A stretch of 64,000 bases of DNA from Desmodus rotundus (Eukaryota > Chordata > Mammalia > Chiroptera > Phyllostomidae): contig NC_071398.1 of assembly GCF_022682495.2 (NCBI RefSeq), positions 27,097,426 through 27,161,425 on the forward strand, in the 5' to 3' direction. Below the pieces are notes generated by a model. The model was not told the origin of the DNA and did not search any database. It saw nothing but the letters and a program-made list of their open reading frames with translations. Position numbers and translations under genes: made by a program. Below, piece by piece: positions 54,966 to 64,000 of this stretch (position 1 is its first letter; every line of letters begins with the position of its first letter).

Positions 54966-57399
54966 TTACCATTTTTCCCCATTCCTCACCTAAATAAAAA
55001 CCTAAATAAAACACACACACTTTAAAATGAGGAGACCATGTTCTCTTCAAAGATCCGCAGTCTCAGGAGATACTTAATTCCTCCAGACTGGTTCATTGGC
55101 CCCTGAGTTCTGAAGCCCCAGATGTGCATGTCTTTACAGGGTGCCCCCCCCCACACCCTGGACAGTGGGAGAGGCATTATTTATGTTTGGTAGATTCATT
55201 ATCTCCACCCCCCTTCCACCTGCCAGTGAGTATGACTAACAAGATTCCATGTTGGGGGCGGGCCCATTACCTGGTTTCACTGTGACAGGACTGTCTACTT
55301 CCTCTGCCTCTCCTGGGATTTGTTATTTACCTCTGACACCTGTAGGAAATAAGTTATCTTCTCCTGGCAATTTCCACTTTGGCTTTGAAAAAGTGGTGGG
55401 TGTCATTGACTTGTTGCTAAGGTGGATCCCAGCTGGCCCACCTTCCCCGAGGGTTCAGTTGCTGTTACCTCCAGGAGTCCTGGCCATCCCCTCCCTGCAT
55501 GGTAGGGAGGTCTGTAGCTTTCCCCAGGAGGCAACTTGGCCCAAGGGCCTGTGAGTCCGAAAAGGCAAGGTCAGCCTGCACTTGCAGGGTAGTGGGAGAC
55601 AGACACAAGTGATTGTGTGACAGAGATGGGACAGAGAATGTAGCATTTCCGATTCAGGTTAATCAAGGACCTTTCCCTTGGAGCAGTTCTGCCACAGGTA
55701 GCATACGAGGGGACAGGCTTGCTTCTTATTCCTGGGCATTTTTAATTTCTTTAGCTGATTTTGCCCCACAGCGTGTGGCTGTTTCATATTTTTCATCTTT
55801 GCAATTGTGTTGAGGCCAGACTCGATGCCAGAGGCCCAAGGAATGCAGGGAAAGCATCAGCCATTTGGATGTGTTAAGACATGGATCTGTCCTGGGGACT
55901 TTCTGTGAATAATGTGATTGTAACTGTGCTGCCAAGACATTGTGCAGGAGAGATAACTATGTGAGGGGTCTGAAAGTCTTTAGGATGTAGTTGACACTCA
56001 GGTACTATGAGCCTTAATGAAGCACCTACTACGAGCCAGGCACTGAGATAGGAGAACTCAAAGATGAGGGAATCAACTGATGATATTTGAGGGCAGGTAT
56101 AAACATATAGCTCCTTAGCCTATGTGGAAGTGGAGTCTTCCTTTTTTTCTATTTAACTCCAAATACCCCCTTTTGCTATTGCTTGTGCTGTTTGATTTCA
56201 GACTTCCCTGCTCACTTCAAAATTCTCTTTTGTCCATCTCTCTTTCTCAGCAGATGACTTGGCCCCTATTTCTAATTTAAAATGAGTCCAAAAGTAGAGT
56301 CTGGATCCATATGCTATCAGAAACCTTCAAAAGATTCATATTCACTGATCCAGTAAACTCACCTCCAGCAATGCAGCTTAAGAAAGTAGACATAGATTGA
56401 CACAGATATAAACAGAATTCCCAGGAGGCCTCTGACCTAATGAGGTCCAATTCTAAGCACTGGTTAATGAAAGATGTTAATTGTAAGACTTTCTGAAGGC
56501 TTTTCCTTCATCTGGCCAATTCTCACACCATCATCCTTCCTGCATGCTTAGTTTTTGCCTTTGTTTCATCTCTGTTGTCTCCATGGACGAGTCAGATCCC
56601 AAGCCTCTTACCCTCGTGAGACACTATCTGCATTCCCACAAACCCAGGGAGAATGTCTTACATCTGTGGGCAAAAGCTGACCAACGACAACAGCTGATTG
56701 CCCTCAGTTCTAAGACTAAATACAATCTTTTTATGATCTGTATTTTTTATCTTCAGGGTTACAGGCTGATGTGTGTCACCTCTATCCATTCAGTGTTCCA
56801 TCAGGAGGCAAATCAAATCTGTCTGAGGCAGTCTGGGGTCTTCCTCGCCAGACCTGTGTGGTCCATGGCCAGCTGCACTGCTGACTCATTTGTACTCTCT
56901 CCCACCAGAAAACCTGAGTGCCAATTTGTAAAATAAAATTGAAATTGCTTGTTCTGCCTAAAAGCTTTCTGTGGGCTTAATGCCTATTTTGAAGAAATTT
57001 TAATAATTCTCTGGGTTTTGAAATCAGCAGGAAACCTACCATCAGGATTGTTGTATTTTCCCCAATATCAAGTATGAGGCTCACATGTAATAAGAAAATA
57101 CTATTTGCTGAATGAGTACATTTTCATAGTAACTGATAATTGCTGGTCTTTTAAAATTCTCTCTCTTATGTTTCTACTGGTGAGTAAAAATAACTTGTAT
57201 TTTTCACAGACTAAACTCATTTCAAATGTAAATATTAATCTATAATTGCTCTAGTACAAGAAGGATCAAATTCAAGGCAGCAATAAAGCCAGTTTACTGG
57301 ACATTTCATACCTGCATAATTTACCTAATAGAGATTGCTCAAAGAAGTTTCGTCAGCAGTCTGAAAACTTTCTTATAAGATTTATAAGATTTAAAAAAT
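54966..57399. other. Unique intronic sequence
   Basis: No named repeat with confidence. A 130-codon + strand open frame at 56544-56936 ends just before an AATAAA. It has no domain I recognise and no clear promoter or splice signals. Confidence 0.4.
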
Positions 57400-58150
57400 A
57401 TATATTTTATGGTCAAGATGTTGCAGTACCCTCCCAGGACTAATTCATATCTGGCCAAGAAAAATTGCATTCTCCCATTTACATTCCAAAGTCTGAAGTT
57501 TTATTTTATAAATGAATTTTCCCTCCAATTCAGAAACCACTGGCTGCATTACAAATTTTAATGCTACTATTATAGGACCATAATTTTAAAAACCCAGGGC
57601 TCTCCAAGGGCTCCAGCAGCGTGCCATCTCTCCTCTTTATTAAAATGAATGAACAGATGTACAATTTATTTCTGCCGAGCTATCATCTAAATTCATAAGC
57701 TATTTCTCATGTGTCTGAAATCCACGTTGGTTTCCCATTTTCTTTGCCTTAGAAAAAAAATTACACTCCCTCATTTATCACTCTGGGGACACAAAGGAGA
57801 AGTCTACTCTCCACTTCATTCACTTTAGACTAATATCCTCGACACAATTTAAATCCCATCTCTTCAAGGCTATTTAATGAGAGCAAGACAGTGGAACAGC
57901 CCAACATCCAATTGGAAAACTCCTCTGCCATCTTTGTGGACGATTGACCAGCAAGTCACGTGAGCTGACCCCTGCGCTTCAGGGGGCAGGGCTTGCGAGA
58001 CAAGCCTCAAATCTCTTGGGCCAGACAAGGCAGTCTAGGACCATCAATGTTGAAAAGAGGTGTCAGTCACAGAAATCTATTTTAGCTCCCATTTTTATAG
58101 GACCCTCATATCACCATGACTTCCATGTGCTGCCTGTTATCTGACCCGAA
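57400..58150. other. Repeat-free stretch, candidate conserved non-coding element
   Basis: No repeat recognised. AT-motif-rich blocks such as TTTATTAAAATGAATGAACA, ATCATCTAAATTCATAAGC and TGCATTACAAATTTTAATGC give the look of intronic enhancer DNA. Conservation not measured. Confidence 0.35.
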
Positions 58151-58214
58151 GTGGGAGATAACAGATTCCCCTTGTGTTAATGGACATTTAGCCAAGCTTG
58201 GAAGAGCCACATCT

Positions 58215-58425
58215 GCTTAATCTGCTTAATCTCAGATCTGCTTTAAATCCCTGCACTGCCATTTTTCTGGCTGTGTGAGTTTAGACATATTACTTAAATT
58301 CTCTGAGATCTGGTTTGTTTATTTATTAGAAAAATGGAGATAAATGTACCCACCTTGTAATAAGAATTAAATAAAATAGAGCATCTCAATGGAGTGCCTG
58401 GCATGTGACCCAATGAAGGGGGCAT
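58215..58425 (+). mobile_element. MIR SINE
   Basis: AAATCCCTGCACTGCCATTT, TGGCTGTGTGAGTTTAGACA, GAAAAATGGAGATAAATGTA, GGAGTGCCTGGCATGTGACC. Confidence 0.75.
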
Positions 58426-59079
58426 GGTGATGAGTATAGCCTCCTGGAGACACATCCCTGCCCAGTAACAGCTGGGCTGGAATTACAGAGCACCCCCCTT
58501 CCTCAGAACTGGCCATTTGCTGGCATGGTTCACAGAAAACATAAGGAAGGCATTTTGTACCCAGAAAATGCAATCAATGAGTATAAGTTGGAAGGATACA
58601 GAATGAAGTTCTCGGGTTATCTGACAGAACTCTGCACCTTGAAAAATTCTATGAGATTCTGCCATACTGGGCAGTAAAACTTGCCTGAGTTTCTAGGTTG
58701 ACATGGAAATCTGCTTTGCATCTATAAATGCATCTCGGGGTTAGGGCTTTAATAAGATTCTGTGGGTTTTCTTTTTGTCTTCCCCTGGCCCTGTTGCCTA
58801 GAGAAAAACATTGCGTTAATTTCATTTGCTTGAGCTCTATGACCATCCTTTAATTTCAAACATGGCTTACCTCTTCCCATGGGACATTTTGGTAGGGGAA
58901 GGTAGGTTCTCCTGCTGTCTGGAAGTCTGGCATAAAAATGATGGAGTTCTTTCATTTAGCAGAGATGTAGCTTCATGTGGACCGTGTCAACAGGGCAAGT
59001 TCCCCAAAGAGCAGTAACACTTTGGGAGGGAAGCAAAGAGGAAAGGCACATCAAGATAGGCGGCTAGATGGCTCCTCAG
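58426..59079. other. Unique intronic sequence
   Basis: No feature recognised. Overlapping short open frames (60-68 codons) on both strands are incidental. Confidence 0.4.
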
Positions 59080-59480
59080 GAGCCATTGGAGTGCCATTTG
59101 TCTGCATTCGCACAATAAAATATTGTTGAGGGGAGCCAGCCCTGGTGACCCGTAACAGCTCCTGGCAGAGTTCTATTTGTGTACATTGTCAATAGCCCCC
59201 TGATTAAAGTAGCTGTGTTGCCGATTTGTAGGCTGTTGAGTGATACAGGGCCCCAGGCAATTCCTTCATCTCCGCTTGACCAAACCATGTGTCAAGGTCA
59301 TGGATCCCAGCCCCCCAAAAGATTTAAAAGTATCATTCACCAGCTGGGCAAAGTAATAACATGAGCTGTCCATACAAGCCTGCTTTGGGTCTTTGAAATT
59401 CCATCAAGGAAGCAAATACCCCTGACAGGAATGGGATAGTTTGAGGGTACAGGGTTTTTAAAAATAGCAAACCCAATTAT
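59080..59480. promoter_or_regulatory. Candidate intronic enhancer with nuclear-receptor half-site
   Basis: Repeat-free. TCAAGGTCA at 59292-59300 is the extended half-site bound by ERR/SF-1 type nuclear receptors. Nearby are CATTGTCAATAG and AAATATTGTTGAG (SOX-like ATTGT cores) and TGATTAAAG. Function is inferred from motifs only. Confidence 0.35.
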
Positions 59481-59699
59481 TTTGACCCATGGAGTCTCCG
59501 AGGATAGAATCCAAGGAGGAGACAAGCAGGAGAAGGGCTTAATTTGTCTAGTTCCCAGTTGTCTCTCTGTTCACACTGTTGGTTTGACTAAATGGACTGT
59601 TTTTATTACCTCAAAACCCTAGTTTCATTTCTGAGTTCCTATGTTCGCAAGGCAGGGTGGGTGATGTGTGGAGGTGGTTTGGGTGTCAGGTAACTTTTA

Positions 59700-59975
59700 G
59701 CTTTAGTCCCCTCTGTGTCATTCATCAGCCCTTGGCATCAAGTTCCTTAATTCTTCTGGCCTCAGTCTTCTCACCTGTGAAATGTGGGTGTTGATGACAA
59801 TGGCCAGTCACTTCCCACAAGATGATGGACACAGTGCTCTCTGTGCATTATTGCATTTGATTCTCGTGATCTCTTCATGAGGTAGGTTCTGCTGCCTCTC
59901 CAGCTCTCAGATCAGGAAGCTGGGGGTTATCAAGGTTGTGTAAAATGCCCAGGTCACAGCTGGCTTGTCGTGAAC
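59700..59975. mobile_element. Two adjoining MIR-like fragments (forward then reverse)
   Basis: 59700-59815 has AGTTCCTTAATTCTTCTGGC with CTCAGTCTTCTCACCTGTGA (forward). 59816-59975 has CATTTGATTCTCGTGATCTC and CAGGAAGCTGGGGGTTATC (reverse-like). Confidence 0.5.
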
Positions 59976-60139
59976 AAATTAGAAATTATCCTCAAGGAGA
60001 GCTGTAGGTGGTGACACTTTGTGACCTTAGAACCCACATTACTGAGTCTGATTAAGAGACATCCCATCACTCTTGGGTGAATAAAGGCTGCCCCAGGGTT
60101 AATTTCATTGGCCAAGAACCCCAGAATCATCCAATTATG

Positions 60140-60560
60140 TATGTTAGTTGGGGGTATTGAAAAATATTTTCTAAATGGGGTGTATTTTTACTGTTGAGTT
60201 TTGAGAGTTATATGCATAGTTTACATATACAAGCCCTTCATCACAGACATGGTTTGCATATATTTCTCTCAATGTGAGGCTTATTATTTTATCCTTTTAA
60301 TAGTGTCCTTCACGGAGCAAGTGTGTTTACTTTTGATAAAGTCCAATTTATCATTCTTTTTTTAATATAGATTTTGCTGTCGATGTCAGCACTAAGAACT
60401 TTTTGTCTACTCTAGGTCCTGAAGATTTTCTCCTGTTCCCTCTAAAAGTTTTATAATTTTATGTTTTACATTTAAGTCCATCACCCATTATGAGCTGATT
60501 TTTTGTATTAAGACACAAGGTCCAGGCTGGCGTGCAATCGCGCCGGCACCGTGTTTGGAA
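60140..60560 (-). mobile_element. Old LINE-1 (L1M) ORF2-region fragment
   Basis: AAGTGTGTTTACTTTTGATA with AAGTCCAATTTATCATTC, TTAAGTCCATCACCCATTAT with GAGCTGATTTTTTGTATTAA, and AAGGTCCAGGCTGG. Reverse and without an open frame. Confidence 0.65.
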
Positions 60561-60834
60561 AAGCCTGTCAATCTCTCACTGAATTGCTCTCGGGGATCGT
60601 TTGGGCATGTCTGTGGGGGTCTGTGTCTGCTTTTCTATGCTGTCCCGTGGGTCTCTGTGTCTCTCCCTCCATCGGCAGCGCACTGTCCTCATCCCTGTAG
60701 CTACATGGCAAGGCGGAACATCAAGTAGAGCAATTCCTCCCACTTTATTGTTCTTTTGCTGAAGCATGTTAGAAAACAATTTAATTTTAAATGTACATGG
60801 AGCTCAAGAGCATTTTATTCCCTCCAAAATTATT

Positions 60835-61049
60835 TTTTATTAAAACATAAATTCATTTCCATTGTAAAAGTAAAACATTAAAATGTCAGATAAGTTGCCA
60901 GCTCTCTCCACTCACTGGAGAGATGACCACTGGTAACATTTTGGTTAGACTTTGGGTGTCTTTTCCTTCACATCTATGAAGTTCCTACTTTTTATTTACA
61001 AAGATGAGATCGTGTTATGCATACTGTGTTGCAGTTTTATCAGGATTTA
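60835..61049 (-). mobile_element. Old LINE-1 (L1ME4-like) fragment
   Basis: AGAGATGACCACTGGTAACA with TTTTGGT, then TACAAAGATGAGATCGTGTT. Same family as 14180-14480. More of it appears at 61880-62190. Confidence 0.55.
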
Positions 61050-61205
61050 TATCTTTGTCCTGATTTGTAAAGTGGGACAGGTAATACTCCTTATTTCCTC
61101 AGGCTGTGGTGAGGATTAAAGGCTATACTGCATGTAGGGAGTTTTGCCCCACGCCTGCCACATAGTGATCACTCCGTAAATATAGGCTGTTGTTGCTGTT
61201 ATTTT
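61050..61205 (+). mobile_element. MIR SINE fragment
   Basis: CCTGATTTGTAAAGTGGGAC, GGCTGTGGTGAGGATTAAAG, ACATAGTGATCACTCCGTAA with ATATAGG. Confidence 0.65.
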
Positions 61206-61879
61206 TTTTTTCCTTTGGCTACCTGCTTTGGGTAGATCTTGGCATTTCTTAGTGGCAGCAAAGGCCAAAGAAATCCTCCACAATGCTTAGTAATTCAAGA
61301 CAAGTTACAGAAGCCATCAGGAGAATGGGTTCCTCCATCTCCAAGTTCAAGGCTCCTCCTTCCAGCTGGAATGAGAGAGACCTGGAGTATCACTACTTCT
61401 TGGTTTACTTAGAAAAGTGGGGAGTTTGAGCATGTCAGCAGCCTCCCCAGCGTTAACACAGCCTTTACATGGGATTCAAATTGAGCCCCTCATTATCTTA
61501 TCCTCTGTCCACCTCCCAGCCACCTACCTCCCGCAAAATCCACCCACCCCTTCTCTAGGTGGAAGCCCTGCGGAAAGATGTTATCTCACCCCTAGACCCT
61601 GTTTGATGAACTTTCAGATGGCTGTGTCATTTTCATACCTTGAATTTGAGGAGGGAGCTTTAACCAGGATAAATGGAGGCAGAGCCTGCCAAACAGCCCT
61701 GCACTAGCGCCCACCCCCTACCCCAGACTCACAGACAGCAGTTGGGTGAATTCCATCTGCATCTTCATCTAGGAACTTAAACATTCTGTAATCTCCTCTT
61801 AATCTGAGCTCTGCCTTCAAATGTGCCCCTTGAATGGCCCACTTCTTCCCAATTTCATTAACTTAGCATACTTTATTTC
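61206..61879. other. Unique intronic sequence
   Basis: A 96-codon open frame at 61417-61707 has no recognisable domain. No repeat named. Confidence 0.4.
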
Positions 61880-62190
61880 TACAAAGTAAACCCTAGGTGT
61901 TTGCATCATCCCACAGAACAGATTTCCCTCCTGGTCGATAATGCGAAACAATTAACTACCTCATTCATTTTAATGGCTCTGTATCGTGTCCTGTTTCATA
62001 GGAATTCCACAGTTCAACCACTTTCCTACCGATGGACACGTTGGGGGTTCCTGGTTTTTCACTTTATAAACATCACAGCAATAATAATGTTTGAATGTAT
62101 ATGCTCGTGCATAGGTGTGAAGGTTTTTGTAGGATGAACTCTCGCAAGTGAGATGCCTGGTCCAAAAAATATGAGCATCTTAAATTGCAG
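61880..62190 (-). mobile_element. Old LINE-1 (L1ME4-like) fragment
   Basis: TTTAATGGCTCTGTATCGTG, GATGGACACGTTGGGGGTTC, CATCACAGCAATAATAATG and GAGATGCCTGGTCCAAAAAA. Confidence 0.6.
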
Positions 62191-63374
62191 TACATAGTCC
62201 TTTTTCTAATAAGATCAAAAATACTTTAAAATTATCTCTCCCCTTTTCATCCCTTCAGCTACACTGTCATCTGCACTTGCCTAGACTCCCAGCTGACCAT
62301 GGAGGAAAGCCTGCCCCACTGCCAATGGGTGCCAGTGCATACACAGAGGATACGGTTCATGTCCAGGGAAGCACCCAGCACTCAGGCACAGAACAGAGGT
62401 GGAGTTCTAGACCTGGGAAAGGGCTCGTGTCTGTAGGGGGGGCCTAGGGCCATGGGATCCCAAGGGCCACATCTTTTATGGGGGTTACTGTGCTCCATGC
62501 TCCATGCGTGTGGGCCTGAGCCTGCAGCAAAAGCCCCTGAGAGAAGGTGCCAAGGGCCAAGGCGTGATGGGACCAGCAGGAGCAGATCTAAAGGGTGCCA
62601 CAGAGCCTGCTGGTCATCTGGGATCCAGGGGCTAATGACCATGCGGAAGGGGCTGGATATGCTAAGCTCTTGTCTGCTCAGACCCCAACCCACACGCTCT
62701 CACTCTTGGAACTAATCCCATCCTTGAGCTTCCTTCTATGCCTCGCCCACCCCTCAGCCACTCTCAAATCCCCTACCTGTAACAAAAGGGCTACTGCACC
62801 CAAGTCAACCCCCCTCAGCTGTGGCATCCCAAAAACTTCTGCAGGGAAGTCCCCTGTAGGTGATGGGCATTTACCTCCGCTTGTCCCCACCCCATTCACT
62901 GGGGCTCCTATACCGACCACCAGAGAGGCAGATGAATAGAACCCACTAGCCCCGGCAAACGGCCTGCTGGTGGTGACCCAGTGGGAGTGTGGGGTGTATG
63001 GGAAGGGGCAGCCAAAACAGGTGATGGCTCCATTTCCTATGCATTCAGCACAGATTGCTGTGCTGGGACAACAGGGATAATAAATAAGTCCAAAGGGTCC
63101 TCCCCCCGCCCCCATCATACACAAGGAAAAGGGAGGCAAAAATTGAGTTAAAAATCTTTTGGCCATTAGTAAATTGATGGCGTATCCTTTCCTGTTCTTA
63201 AACCACAGCCACATAACCTGGGGGACACCTGTTGTTGACTTGCTCTCCTGTGGGAGAAGGCTCGGTGCTGTGCAGACCAGAACTGTGAAGGCGGAGGGTA
63301 TGATACTTTCTCCTGGTGCCCCTGGGAGTGTGGGATCGCTGTGGAAGCCGCCAATAGAGAGCAGCACCCACACA
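62191..63374. other. GC-rich unassigned stretch with a 231-codon open frame
   Basis: No repeat recognised. The minus-strand frame 62678-63373 is the longest in the window not explained by LINE-1. It lacks any domain, start context or splice flank I can point to, and the local GC content lowers stop-codon frequency, so chance is the likeliest reason. An AATAAATAAG lies at 63077-63086. Confidence 0.3.
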
Positions 63375-63596
63375 ACCGATGTGCCGCAAGAATTGTTAAA
63401 ATATGCAATACCTATTTATTCGGGGGCACTGACCTTTTTTCCCTTAGATTGTCAAATAAAAAAAATGACATCAGCCAACACAACAATGGCTGTCTGGTTG
63501 AGTGAATCAAAATTATACATATTTTTTTGTCAAATCGGCAAAAAGCATATTCTGGGGTGTGCCACAAGATGAAAAAGGTTGAACATCGCTGCCCTA
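63375..63596 (+). mobile_element. Non-autonomous hAT-type DNA transposon, one end present
   Basis: TGTGCCGCAAGAATTGTTAA, TTATTCGGGGGCACTGACC, GTCAAATAAAAAAAATGAC, GGTTGAGTGAATCAAAATTA, and the right end GTGTGCCACAAGATGAAAAA running to GTTGAACATCGCTGCCCTA. Read in reverse the end begins TAGGGCAGCG and then TTCAACCT, typical of hAT inverted repeats. No left inverted repeat seen, so it is truncated or my left edge is wrong. Confidence 0.6.
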
Positions 63597-63790
63597 GACA
63601 GTCAGAGCTCAGTGTGGATCCTTTCTCTCCATTCCTACCTGCCACCTTAGGCAAATGACTGGACTTCTCTACACCTCAGTTTCCTCATCTGTAAGTTGGA
63701 ACTCATAACAGAACCTACCTCTTTGGGGGAGCAAACAGCTCAGGACCTGACACTGAGGAAGCGTCCAAATGTTAGCTTTTATTATTGCCT
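63597..63790 (+). mobile_element. MIR SINE
   Basis: CTTAGGCAAATGACTGGACT, CACCTCAGTTTCCTCATCTG with TAAGTTGGAA, then GAAGCGTCCAAATGTTAGC. Confidence 0.75.
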
Positions 63791-64000
63791 TTCCAATAAT
63801 CATCATTTTGCTGCTTTTAGATGGCAGAACATGGATTTCTTCAGAAAACAGGCATGTCTGCACCCTACTCTTTGAGTTTGCTCGTTTTAGCCAAGTCCCC
63901 ATCCTGAAGCCTGTTCCAGCAACTGTGGGACCATGAGACCCACTCAAGTGACCTCTTTTCTGGCTGCTTGTTTGTATCAGAAGCAGGCAGTGCCCACCTA
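63791..64000. other. Unique intronic sequence to window end
   Basis: No feature recognised. Confidence 0.4.

Larger units (their letters stand above)
36049..64000 (+). other. CDH13: CDH13 intron downstream of the exon (5' part)
   Basis: The next CDH13 exon, which should continue EC3, was not found before the end of the window, so this intron is at least 28 kb. Content is LINE-1, L2, MIR, LTR and SINE copies and unique sequence, described in separate entries. Confidence 0.8.

Noticed and set aside
1..64000. CRISPR arrays, operons, phage or plasmid features
   Set aside because: No regular spaced direct repeats and no bacterial-type gene packing. The spliced exon and the SINE/LINE content show mammalian nuclear DNA.

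Overview
This window is mammalian nuclear DNA, almost entirely intronic, and very probably from a bat. The bat call rests on VES-type tRNA-derived SINEs (best copy 53177-53389, with readable A and B boxes and a target-site duplication), on bat-type LINE-1 3' ends, on a half-LINE-1 (HAL1-like) element, and on a hAT-type DNA transposon near 63.4-63.6 kb. Together these point to the suborder Yangochiroptera, with Vespertilionidae the more likely family. The species cannot be fixed from the window.

The only protein-coding sequence I can support is one 141-bp exon at 35908-36048 on the + strand. It encodes the end of one cadherin repeat and the start of the next, including a calcium-binding D-x-N-D-x-x-P linker. 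I recognise it as CDH13 (T-cadherin/H-cadherin), the GPI-anchored cadherin. It has a pyrimidine-rich acceptor and a GTAAGC donor, and it is phase 0 at both ends. CDH13 is known for very large introns, which fits about 36 kb without an exon on the left and about 28 kb on the right.

Layout. 1-9.8 kb: intron with a palindromic mini-transposon, a G-rich tract, an AT palindrome and old L2/MIR. 9.8-13.4 kb: a nest of LINE-1 pieces, including a young 5'-truncated copy with an open ORF2 end. 13.4-22 kb: L2, MIR, an ERVL LTR, and a LINE-1 3' end that may carry transduced flank. 22-30 kb: repeat-poor stretches that are candidate regulatory DNA, mixed with L2, MLT2-like LTR and MER5A. 30-40 kb: old LTR-like repeats, the CDH13 exon and plain intron. 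40.4-46 kb: a full-length HAL1-like element beside a deeply fragmented old LINE-1 with a second LINE-1 nested in it. 46-64 kb: MIR/L2, a VES SINE, a 25-bp minisatellite, two candidate regulatory stretches, old LINE-1 and a hAT element.

I see no operon-like or defence-like system and no new multi-gene system. The most informative structures are the half-LINE-1 at 40418-42275 (perfect 16-bp target-site duplication, own promoter with tandem monomers, ORF1 but no ORF2), the young LINE-1 tail at 10315-11123, which ends at a poly(A) signal overlapping its ORF2 stop codon, and an unexplained 72-bp direct duplication 1.5 kb apart at 22.4 and 23.9 kb. Repeat family names and edges are from recognition by eye and are approximate unless a target-site duplication is given.
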